DNA from: Teretinema zuelzerae
Lineage (GTDB): Bacteria > Spirochaetota > Spirochaetia > Treponematales > Treponemataceae
DNA: 64,000 nucleotides
Reading direction: 5' to 3'
Assembly (NCBI RefSeq): GCF_021021555.1
Contig: NZ_JAINWA010000003.1
Location: 868,001 to 932,000 of the forward strand
Of the stretch, positions 1 to 8,791 are shown in pieces. The notes below the pieces were generated by a model that saw only the letters and a program-made list of their open reading frames with translations, did not search any database and was not told the origin of the DNA. Numbering within the stretch: the stretch's first letter is position 1; each line of letters begins with the position of its first letter. The position numbers were made by a program, and so were the translations under genes.

Positions 1-3000
1 ATATCGCCGCTTGCAACCTCTGAAACCGGAGAATCTGATTGCACATAATCGCCTGTACCGCCGAGTTTAATAAACTCATAAACCTTCACGATTCCGCTTC
101 CGTCGGGATCTTCCGACGGACGATCGGTCGCACGGGCGCGAATGTAAAGAACATCGGTATTGCTGAGCCAATATCGTCCGCCTTCGTATCGATAGGAAGT
201 ACCGGCGGCGTTGGTGCACTCGACGGCCGTTATTACCGGCTTCCGCTGATCGTACACATGGCCGACGCGGTGGACCACCACGTTACCAACATTGTCGGGC
301 ACGGTAATTTCCGCGAAATACTGTCCGCTGAGAGTAAAAGTAGTATCGGCGGATGCCGGTAAAACGATGGTCGCAGAACCGTTTCCCGATTCATCGAGAA
401 CGATCGAGGAGGAAGAGCCGATTGCTGTTTCAGTTCCCGAAGCGCTCTTTCGATACAAGGCATATGCCGTGGAAGCTATTTCTGAACCGCTGCCGTCGCT
501 CGCGCCGGAAAGAACCAGCTTGAACGAGGGATGGGTCGCGCCGCCGGTATACGAGTAATCATTCAGCGCGAGAGCCGTCGCGGCAATTGTCGAGAACGGT
601 TTGCTATAGAGTGGTACGCCTGCGGTCGTCTGTACTGCCGTATTGAAGGTCGGCGCTGTAGTATCGAGAGTAACGGGCCAGGATTGGGACGCTGTGCGTC
701 CCGACCAGTCGGAGATTTCCAGGTCGATGGATTTCTCGCCGTCTCCTGCAGTCAGTGATATTGGAACTGATTCAGTTTTGCTCGTCGCGGCGGAAGGAGC
801 CGGAGCGGTGCCCCATGACGCATCAGCCACCGTCGCGAAATCCCCTGAAAGTTTGCGTTTATACAAGCCGGAAGTTCCGTCCGTTCCTGCAAGATCAAGA
901 GTTCTATTCCGCGTATTGACGAAGCGCGTTCCTCCGCCGGAAGTGAAATCGACGCTCGCCAGGTCGAATCCGGTTATTACAGGATTTGCTTCGTCGAGAT
1001 AGATAGACCCTGTTCCCGCCGCTCCCCCGTTGTTTCTCAGGGCGTCGGCTGCGGCAACGGAGAATGCCTTCAACCCGTCGCCCGCATCGAGAGTCGCCGC
1101 CAGTTCGACGGTAAATGCTGTTCCGGCGGGGAGGTTGTCGGTCGATGTGAAGGTAATCGTTTTACCGTCTGCAGAGATCGAGGAAACCTGAGCACCCGAC
1201 GGCGGCGTAACAGCGGTAACCGTATACGGGCCCGCGAGCGTCAGCGTTTTTACACCGACTCCGGTTTCAGTGATGGAAAGCTTGATCCTGACAGTGCGCG
1301 TCGTAGTAAAGTTAGCGGCTCCAGGGAAGCCCATTCCGTCGATACGCTCGACTACGGCGGAAACCGTCGGGCTCGTCGTATCCAAAACGAAGGAATTCGT
1401 TCCCGCTGAATCTAGGTCTCGCGTCGAATGATTTCCGGCAAAATCCATCAGATGGATGTAGCCCTTGACCGCTGTATTCTGGCTCAGGATGGAGCTGAAT
1501 TTCGCTGTTCCGTTCACGGCACCCGAACCATATAGATTCCAATTATCGCCGGTCAGAGCGTCATCGAGAACGGAAGAAGCAAGGGAATACACCGCATTCG
1601 ACGAATCGACCTTCCATGCCCGCACGCCGGAACCGTTCAAGCCGTCGGACGGAGTAAACTGCATGGAAGGGGTTTTCCCGTACCGTTTCGAATGATGAAC
1701 GACTTCGGTTCCTAATCCGGCAGTCAAAGCCGAAAAAACAGGACTCGTTTGATCGAGGGAAACCGTGAAGGATGCGGCGGTTCCGGAATCGCCTTCGTTG
1801 CCGGCTGCGTCTGCGAAGGCTGTTTTAATCTGATACTTGCTGCCGTTCGCCAGGGTAAAGGGTTTCGCCGCTACGGCTGACGAAGAAGAACCGTTGACGC
1901 CGCTGCCGCTCCACAGGTACCGAAGTGCCGGGTCTGCCGCGGCAGGCTCGGAGGCGGCGGCGCTTTCGGTGGAACCGCTTGTCACGGTTCCCGAGCTGTC
2001 TGTTTGAGTCCAGAGTATCCGACCGGAGGAAATGCCGGAGCCTTCGGGATCGACGGAAGGCCGGTCCGTAGCGGCTGTTCTGAAAATAACCTGGGGCGTA
2101 TTCACGAAAAGAGTACCATCGCCCGCTTGATACACCAAAGAAGCCGCTCCGCTCACGTTGAACACTGCAGGAGCTGCCGAGAACGAGGGAGGAGTCCGGT
2201 CGAAGTAATACCCGGCTCGTGCGGCTTTTTTATTTTCGACGTTATCGAAGACAGCGACCTGCGCTATGTAGGTGCCGCTCGAGGGTCTGCCGAGTATCCC
2301 GTTCACGGGCAGGCTGACCGCTGCGGAGGAAGAACCGAGGGCGACTGTTTTCTCCGAACCCGCGACGAGATTTTCCGCGCCCGAGTTCGTTCTATAATAG
2401 AGCGAGAATTCATGAGCCGCGCCTGCTTTCACGCCGGCTCCTGCAGACCCGTCGCCGGGGGCAGGATCGGAAGCTGCAAGATCCAGCGTAAAGCCGGACG
2501 CGTCTGTTCCGTTCCCCGAAACACCTGCGATCGAATTAGAGGCGATCGTTATCGACCCGTTTTTTAACACGACGGTCGCGTCGGGAGGCGTTGCATCGAG
2601 CACGACGGAAAAAGATTTTCCACCGCTGTTGCCGGCATGATCCGCCGCTGAAATCATCAGTTTTTTTAAGCCGTCCGTTCCGGAAAGAGAAAGGGCCTTC
2701 GCCGGAGACGCGGCGTAGAGATTTTCCGCCGCGGCCGATATCGATTCCGCAATGCTTTCTGAAAGAGCCGACGAACCGGCATCGTTCGCGATCGCGTAGG
2801 ATTTCAGGCCGCTCACTGCTTCACCCGCCGTTCGAGCTTCCGTTGCCGAGAACGAAAGCGTTACCGCATTTGAGGCGGACCACAAGGTTCCCGAGGAGTC
2901 GCTGTAATAACCCGACCCGGCAACAGGCGCCGTTATTGCGACGCTGCCGACGACGGGAGGGCGGTTGTCGAATACGATGCGGTTTCCGTTCGTCACGTCC

Positions 3001-5297
3001 GCGCTTGAAGAGGACAGGCGAACCCGGTCGCGGACGCGGAGGGTTATCGAACGGCTGTCGTTGACTGCGTCGATCTTGAGCTTTCCGCTGACGAAATACA
3101 AACCGTTTCCGAGATCGGTTCTCTTGACCATGCTAACCGAAAGCGCGCCCGAGGTTTGAGCTTCGCTGAGTATTTCCCCGCTTCCAGCCGAGAAATAATC
3201 CGACGTTGCGCTTCCGATGGAATAACTGAACGAGCCTACTCCGGAGCCTTGCCCGTCCGAAGCGATAAATCCGAAATACCATTCATCTGAATTCGAGTAC
3301 TGCGAACCGGGGTTCGCCATGGCCGTACCGCTTTGAGACGGAGCGGAGGCCGCGCGGAGGAAGAACGAGGAAACGGTCGGATCGGTATTATCGAGGAAGG
3401 CGGAGTCCGACGAAGGAGAAGCGGTGATGTTTCCGGCCTTGTCCATAAACCATGCGTTCAGTGCATGGCTGCCGTCGGTATTCGACACAGTGCACGAAGC
3501 GGTGACACCGTCCGAGTATGCAGTCCAGCGCGGATCTGCGTACGAGGGAGCGGCAGAGCCTTCGGCGACGAGATACTTCCACATCCCGCTGAGCGAGTCG
3601 GAGGCCTGGAGAATCGCCTTGAATTCCGGCGATCCGAGCATGCGATACTCGCCGATTTCTGTCGTTCCCTGAATCGATACAGGACCTGTGCCGGAAGGAA
3701 CAGGAGGAGTCCTGTCCAAGAGCAGACCGTTCACGGCAGCCGCCTCCGAAGCGTTGCCGAGATCGTCCCTGAACTTCACATAGAGGGGAATTGATCCGTC
3801 CGCGACAGCGGCGGGAATAGCGAGAGACATCGTTCCCGAGGCCGAACTCCACTCGTCGAATCCTGCAGACGAGTTGAAGCTGAACGACCATTCGACGTTC
3901 GCGGAACGGGTTCTCAAAACAGAATCGGAGCCCGCAAAACCGGAGTCGGTTATCTGATTCGAGCCGGGCAGGCGTATCTGATTATTCGCCACTCCGTTGT
4001 AGTAATTATTTAATTGTCCTTCGGGTTTGAGCAGAGCGCTGTTGGCCGCGGCGTCCGGGGCGACAGTGTCGCGAATGAAGCGATAGACGGGAGCGTCTGC
4101 GAGCGCGGTTCTGTTTCCGTTGCTGTCTGAAACCTGAAGAGCCAGGCTGACGACGCCGTCTGTCGTAGTTTGCAGCTGATACGCGAATACAGGAGCCGTA
4201 GAACCGTCGTTGTCGTCGTCTATGTAATCGAAATATTTCTCGACCGTTTGGCTTGATTCAGGAATCGTGCCGTCGGCCAGATGGGTAAGAGTCTCGGTTA
4301 CATAGAGGCGGCTTACGCTCGCGATGGCGTCGGCCGCGTCGACCGATAGATACACGGTTCCCGCGGAACCTATGCGGTGGCTCGCCTCGTCTGCGGAATC
4401 GAAGAATACAGCGGCCTGGGAACCGGCATTGATTGCGTTAAAGAACGGAGCCTCGTTGTCTTCGCTCGCTCCGACGTAATACGTCCAGTTGTAGTCTTGC
4501 GCCATGGAAAGGCCGGACGAATCGAAGATCGCCTTATCGAGGGTTACCGCGATTTTTTTCATGGGAGGAATCGCGTCGGCGCCGGAGCGCGGCTGGATCG
4601 TCAAAATTTTACCGCTTGCGCTCAACTCGGGATCATAGAAATATTTTTCATACGATTCGAATTCCGAATCGGCTTCCAGAGCGCTTTCCGTTCCCTGGAT
4701 GCCGATATTCTTGAAAAGCCCGGTTACGGAGTCGCGTTTCACCTGCGTTCCGTCTGTGCCGGTAGAAAAGATGAACGAGGAGGGATCGATCGCTTTAGAA
4801 AAATATACTTTTACCGGGAAATTTCGAACGACGGCGCTTTGCACGGAACTCTCGGGAAGCTTGCTGAGAACAGAGGGGCGCTTTTCGCATACCGGCATTA
4901 TCTGCAGATCGGCTGATTCTATTTTCAGAGTCGCGGTGGTTTCAAGGGCTAAGGGATTGCCGAACTCGACGGCGTCGGCCAGCTCGGTATTGAGGTCGTT
5001 TCGATAAAATGCCGCCCAGCGGACGAAGCCGTAATTGTCGTCCACCTTCGTAAGATATAAATTGAAGGGAACACCGACCTTGACTGTCGTTACGCCCGAG
5101 GGAGTAGTGGTCGTACTGCCTGCGTTCGCGATCACACGGATATCGACTTTTGCAGCGTTCGCAACAGTCACTTCCTGTTTTATTTTCGCCTTGAAATCCT
5201 TGTCGCCGGACATGAAGTTATCGCATCCGTTCAACATGAACAGCGCGGCGACGAACAAAACAGAAGCCGAAAAAAATGATCCGTGTAATCGTTTCAT
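1..5297 (-). CDS. giant Ig-repeat lipoprotein (3' end outside window)
   Basis: An uninterrupted minus-strand frame runs from the ATG at 5297 to the left edge, at least 1765 residues; frame was checked at seven points. The N-terminus is a lipoprotein signal: basic start, hydrophobic core and lipobox LNGC (Cys at about 25). Residues about 140-180 resemble a Big_5/SbsA-type Ig-like domain (PVKVYFSKAIDPSSF). The rest is a train of Ser/Ala/Gly-rich beta modules, each opening with a D-x-T-x-P-like motif (DRTPPVPS, DTTSPTVS, DATPPDAT, DQTSPVFS); eleven such anchors are seen between about 4070 and 240. Start: AAGGAAG at 5304-5310 overlaps the stop of the upstream gene, 3 bases away, so it is the last visible gene of an operon with the two transglutaminase-like genes. 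Probably an envelope- or surface-anchored elongated protein; ligand unknown. Confidence 0.85.
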   Translation of the reverse strand, partial: MKRLHGSFFSASVLFVAALFMLNGCDNFMSGDKDFKAKIKQEVTVANAAKVDIRVIANAGSTTTTPSGVTTVKVGVPFNLYLTKVDDNYGFVRWAAFYRNDLNTELADAVEFGNPLALETTATLKIESADLQIMPVCEKRPSVLSKLPESSVQSAVVRNFPVKVYFSKAIDPSSFIFSTGTDGTQVKRDSVTGLFKNIGIQGTESALEADSEFESYEKYFYDPELSASGKILTIQPRSGADAIPPMKKIAVTLDKAIFDSSGLSMAQDYNWTYYVGASEDNEAPFFNAINAGSQAAVFFDSADEASHRIGSAGTVYLSVDAADAIASVSRLYVTETLTHLADGTIPESSQTVEKYFDYIDDDNDGSTAPVFAYQLQTTTDGVVSLALQVSDSNGNRTALADAPVYRFIRDTVAPDAAANSALLKPEGQLNNYYNGVANNQIRLPGSNQITDSGFAGSDSVLRTRSANVEWSFSFNSSAGFDEWSSASGTMSLAIPAAVADGSIPLYVKFRDDLGNASEAAAVNGLLLDRTPPVPSGTGPVSIQGTTEIGEYRMLGSPEFKAILQASDSLSGMWKYLVAEGSAAPSYADPRWTAYSDGVTASCTVSNTDGSHALNAWFMDKAGNITASPSSDSAFLDNTDPTVSSFFLRAASAPSQSGTAMANPGSQYSNSDEWYFGFIASDGQGSGVGSFSYSIGSATSDYFSAGSGEILSEAQTSGALSVSMVKRTDLGNGLYFVSGKLKIDAVNDSRSITLRVRDRVRLSSSSADVTNGNRIVFDNRPPVVGSVAITAPVAGSGYYSDSSGTLWSASNAVTLSFSATEARTAGEAVSGLKSYAIANDAGSSALSESIAESISAAAENLYAASPAKALSLSGTDGLKKLMISAADHAGNSGGKSFSVVLDATPPDATVVLKNGSITIASNSIAGVSGNGTDASGFTLDLAASDPAPGDGSAGAGVKAGAAHEFSLYYRTNSGAENLVAGSEKTVALGSSSAAVSLPVNGILGRPSSGTYIAQVAVFDNVENKKAARAGYYFDRTPPSFSAAPAVFNVSGAASLVYQAGDGTLFVNTPQVIFRTAATDRPSVDPEGSGISSGRILWTQTDSSGTVTSGSTESAAASEPAAADPALRYLWSGSGVNGSSSSAVAAKPFTLANGSKYQIKTAFADAAGNEGDSGTAASFTVSLDQTSPVFSALTAGLGTEVVHHSKRYGKTPSMQFTPSDGLNGSGVRAWKVDSSNAVYSLASSVLDDALTGDNWNLYGSGAVNGTAKFSSILSQNTAVKGYIHLMDFAGNHSTRDLDSAGTNSFVLDTTSPTVSAVVERIDGMGFPGAANFTTTRTVRIKLSITETGVGVKTLTLAGPYTVTAVTPPSGAQVSSISADGKTITFTSTDNLPAGTAFTVELAATLDAGDGLKAFSVAAADALRNNGGAAGTGSIYLDEANPVITGFDLASVDFTSGGGTRFVNTRNRTLDLAGTDGTSGLYKRKLSGDFATVADASWGTAPAPSAATSKTESVPISLTAGDGEKSIDLEISDWSGRTASQSWPVTLDTTAPTFNTAVQTTAGVPLYSKPFSTIAATALALNDYSYTGGATHPSFKLVLSGASDGSGSEIASTAYALYRKSASGTETAIGSSSSIVLDESGNGSATIVLPASADTTFTLSGQYFAEITVPDNVGNVVVHRVGHVYDQRKPVITAVECTNAAGTSYRYEGGRYWLSNTDVLYIRARATDRPSEDPDGSGIVKVYEFIKLGGTGDYVQSDSPVSEVASGD

Positions 5298-5300
5298 AGC

Positions 5301-8300
5301 CTACTTCCTTTTATGCCGGTTAAACCGAAACCGGCGGAATCCATATCCGACAATTCCTCCGAGGCCGGCGAGAGCGCCTGCTAGGGCGGCTCCCAATGGC
5401 ACACGGGAAGATTTCTGTACATCGTCAATCCTGCTGTCAGCAACGGTCGCAGCTTCCACAGGCGCGGCAGCTTCCACAGGTGCGGCGGCTTCCACAGGCG
5501 CGGCGGCTTCCACAGGCGCGGCAGCTTCCACAGGCGCGGCAGCTTCCACAGGCGCGGCAGCTTCCACTGGCGCGGCGGCTTCCACAGGCGCAGCAGCTTC
5601 CACAGGCGCAGCAGCTTCCACAGGCGCAGCAGCTTCCACAGGCGCGGCAGCTTCCACAGGCGCGGCAGCTTCCACAGGCGCAGCAGCTTCCACAGGCGCG
5701 GCGGCTTCCACAACGGTGTCAGCTTCCTCAGGCGCTGCGGCTTCCGCAACAGTCGCAGCTTCCGCAACTATCGCGGATTCCACAGGCGCAGCAGGTTTCA
5801 CCGGAACAGGGGAAGGAGCCAGGAGTGGCGGCGGAACGACAGGGGGTATTACAGGCGGAACTACCGCCGGAATAGCAGGGGGAATTACCGGAGCGATTAC
5901 GGGCGGAAGCAGCGGCGCGCTAACGGAGCGCGGCTCCGAAAAGAGGCTGAGTTCTGAGGCAAGCGAGCGGCGAACGGGAGGAGCGGACGCGACAATCATC
6001 GGCTCCCGGGAAGGAAGGTCTGGCGCGGGGGCAGACGCCGGAGACTCGGAAGAAACCGACGGCGCCTCCGAGATCGCTTCCGGAGCGGCGCGGGCGACGG
6101 GTGCCGGTTCAGCCGAGACAGTCCGAGCGGCTGACGCGATCGGTTCGGCAGCCGGATGAACGAGCGTTTCCGCTGCGACTGCGGGGGCGGTTTCCGGAGA
6201 AACGTCGGCGACGGGCGCCGGTTCGGCAGAGACATTCAGAGCGGTTGACGCGATCGGTTCGGCAGCCGGAGGAGCGAACGTTTCCGCTGCGACACCGGGG
6301 GCGCTTTCCGGAGTGGCGGAGGGAGGGGCGACAGCCGCGGATAAAGCGGCGTCAGCGAGCGGCTGCGGGATGGGGCTTGATTCGTCGGTGTCGGGGTCGC
6401 CGCCGACGCCCTCCGGAGAAGAATCTTGAGATTCTTTGTTTTCAGGGTCGGCGGAGGAAGCGAGAGAGGCTTGAACGATCGGGACTGCAGGAACCGCCGG
6501 GACAGCGGGAGGAAGAGGGGTTCCGCTTCCGGGATTGCCGTCGGCCGGAACCAGGGGAGAATCGCCGCGGACATCGGAGACCGGGACGCCGCGATCAAGG
6601 ATTTCTTCCATGGAATTTTGAAGGACAGGAAGAGGGGGGCGAACCTGCGGAGGAGGAAGGGCGGCGCCGGTTTTTTCCGTCCCGGAAGATTCGCTCCAGA
6701 CGGTGGTTTCAAGACGTTCGGAGAAGGACCAGGCGCGTCCGGTTTTATCGAAGAAGGAGCCGAGGTAGGAGAAGTCGCGGTAGAGCGCCATGTCGCGCGT
6801 GCCAAGTTCCGCGTAGAGGGCGTCGGAGTAGCCGAATTCGTCCATCTCGTAGTAGCAGCGCGCGGAGCCGAGCAGCGCTTCGTGAAGGGACTCGTCCCGC
6901 GAAAGCGCCCACGAGTAATAGCCCAGGGCTTCCGAATATTTCTGCTCCATGAAGGCGACGTTTCCCAGGTTGACCCAGGCTCGCGAATATCCCGAGCCGG
7001 CGGCGGCGGTGAATTGTTCTTTCGCCCGGGAGAGCATGCCGTAGCGGCCGTAAAGGATGCCGAGAGAGTTGCGAACTGCGGGGTCGTCTTTTTTGACGAG
7101 CTGAGCTTCGAAGCCGCGAACCTGCGGGCGGATGAGGCGCTCGACCAGGGTGTCGATGGATACGTCGAAGGCGGCGGCGGTTTTCGAGTCCTCCGGCAGG
7201 GAGAATCGGCTCGCGGCGCCGGGGACGCTCACCGGACGATACTGGGTCCAGGCGGATCTGACCGGATAGAGGGCGGCCTCTCCGCGGGAAAAGGCGTCAC
7301 CCCACTCTTTCGCGCCGATGCGCCAGGCCTTCGCGAAGCCTTCCTTGGTGAGGGTGATTTCCAGGGGAACCCAGACCTCGCCGTCGACGACCGCGAACTG
7401 GGAGAGGTCTCCGAAGACCGAGAGCGCTTCGGCCTCGGTGAAGCCGGAATCGAAGCCGATGAAGATGTGGCCGGGTATGGTGATGAAGGAGGCGCGGACG
7501 CCGATTCCTTCCAGGAGAGAACAGAAGAGGATGGAGATGTCGTCGCAGTCGCCGCCGCGGTACATGAGGGTTTGATAGGGATATTGCAGGAAGTCGAGGG
7601 AGGACCCCGAGCCCGAGAGGTCGGCGTAGGAGCTGGCCGGATCGATGACGTAATTCAGGCCGTACTGGTTGAGAGATTCGAATATGCCGATCGCGTACTG
7701 CATGTTGCGGCTTAAGCCCGGCCGGAAGCGTTCCTGCACGACGGACGACACGTAGCGGGAAAACCAGAGGGCCGCGGGGTCCTTGGCCGACACGAAGGCG
7801 GCCGCCCTGCGGTCGTCCTCCCAGGACATCGCGTTGCGGTGCTGAACCGGAAGGCGCACCTGGATTTCCGTATGGCGCTTGGAACCGAGCACCTCGTAGG
7901 AGAGAAGAAAGCGGCCTTCGGCTTCGATGGATTCGGTCAGATTGAGCATGGCTTCGTTGAAAAAGGCGGTGAGCGGAATTTCCGCCGACTGCCCCGGAGC
8001 AAGAGATTCGATTTCGGCGCATTGTTTGGGGCCGCTCATGAACTGCTCGAGGTAAAAACTGCCGCGGACGCCGGTGATCGTCGTATCTTCATGGTTGGTG
8101 ATCCGCACCGAGCCGAATGGATTGTCGTCGTACCAGGAGTAAAAGACGGGGAATACGTTGCCGGTTTTCACCGGTTCGGCGAGAACGCGGGCGCGGGGGG
8201 AAACGAGTTCGCCGATGTCGACCGAAAGTCCCATCCCCAAGGACACCGAGTTCATGAAGGGTTCGGGGGAGTACATGTAGTGCCTGGCTGAAAGGTTGAC

Positions 8301-8782
8301 GGACGCGGCGAGAGACGGGGTAAGCCGCCAGGCCGCGGATGCTCCGGCCCCCGCGGCGATTCCCGAGATGCTTCCCGTCGGCGCCGAGGCGCTGTACACG
8401 CCGCCTTCGAGGTCTCCCCGGACCGAGAGCCGCTCTCCGATTCTGCGCCTGAGGGACGCGCCCAGCGTGCCCTCAGTCAAGGCGATGCTTTCACCGGTGT
8501 CGAGCGGTATTCCGGTGTAGCCGGCGCGGAGAAACACGGCAGACCAGGTCGACGGCTGAACGTCGAAAGCGCCGAAGACCGCCGGCCCGCTGCCGAAAAG
8601 AGGGGCGCCGAGGGGGCGGAATACTGGGCGGAGACGCGGAAGGCGAAGGGGCTTTCCGCGGGAAGCTGCGGCTGATGAACGAGCATGACGATGACGGCGA
8701 GAGGAGCCGCCTGTTGCAGGCGGAAAAGACGGCGAACCGTCAGGGCAATTCTGCTTTTTGAAACCGCGTTCCACGCTCCCAT
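5301..8782 (-). CDS. transglutaminase-like/TPR envelope protein, frameshifted near 8614
   Basis: About 1160 residues if one missing base is restored. From the ATG at 8782 the first frame gives a signal peptide (hydrophobic core followed by AES) and then FAFRVSAQYS. The continuation matching the upstream paralogue lies in the next frame, and one extra G in the G5 run at 8612-8616 (plus strand) would join them as YSAPLGAPLF. Next come a beta-rich outer-membrane-like segment, a transglutaminase-like core with Cys in GGDCDD (codon 7545-7547) and His in GHIFIGF (7467-7469), and two or more TPR units (VNLGNVAFMEQKYSEALGYY). A long Pro/Ala-rich tail follows with 14 AAPVEA repeats, then a C-terminal membrane helix (LGAALAGALAGLGGIVGYG) and a basic tail. 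The start is 9 bases after the paralogue's stop. Function unknown; a cysteine peptidase or crosslinker in the envelope is plausible. Confidence 0.8.
5453..5704 (-). repeat. 18-bp minisatellite, 14 units, in frame
   Basis: Fourteen tandem copies of an 18-bp unit (plus strand cttccacaggcgcggcag with a few third-position changes) encode AAPVEA repeats in the tail of the transglutaminase-like protein. Units 7 and 2 have single substitutions, so copies are near identical. The length is a multiple of 3 and copy change keeps the frame. It probably forms an extended stalk between the globular part and the C-terminal membrane helix. Confidence 0.95.
6076..6303 (-). repeat. 114-bp direct duplication within the Pro/Ala tail
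   Basis: Two adjacent copies of a 114-bp segment (about 6076-6189 and 6190-6303) encode 38-residue units that share VAAET, AAEPIAS and VSAEPAPVA. The copies have diverged at several positions, so this duplication is older than the 18-bp array downstream in the same gene. Confidence 0.85.
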
Positions 8783-8791
8783 GAAAATCTC

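Noticed and set aside
39-5240. Many plus-strand open frames of 60-187 codons
   Set aside because: They lie antisense to one continuous minus-strand lipoprotein frame, have no RBS and show Arg/Ser-rich, low-information sequence typical of GC-rich shadows.
5453-5704. CRISPR-like tandem repeat
   Set aside because: Units are contiguous 18-mers without spacers and are in frame within a protein.
5035-6159. Plus-strand frame of 374 codons with a Ser-Thr-Gly-Ala repeat
   Set aside because: It is the reverse reading of the AAPVEA minisatellite; no RBS, no signal, and the minus-strand gene explains the region.
6426-7715. 429-codon plus-strand frame
   Set aside because: Antisense to the transglutaminase/TPR gene, where recognisable motifs are all on the minus strand.
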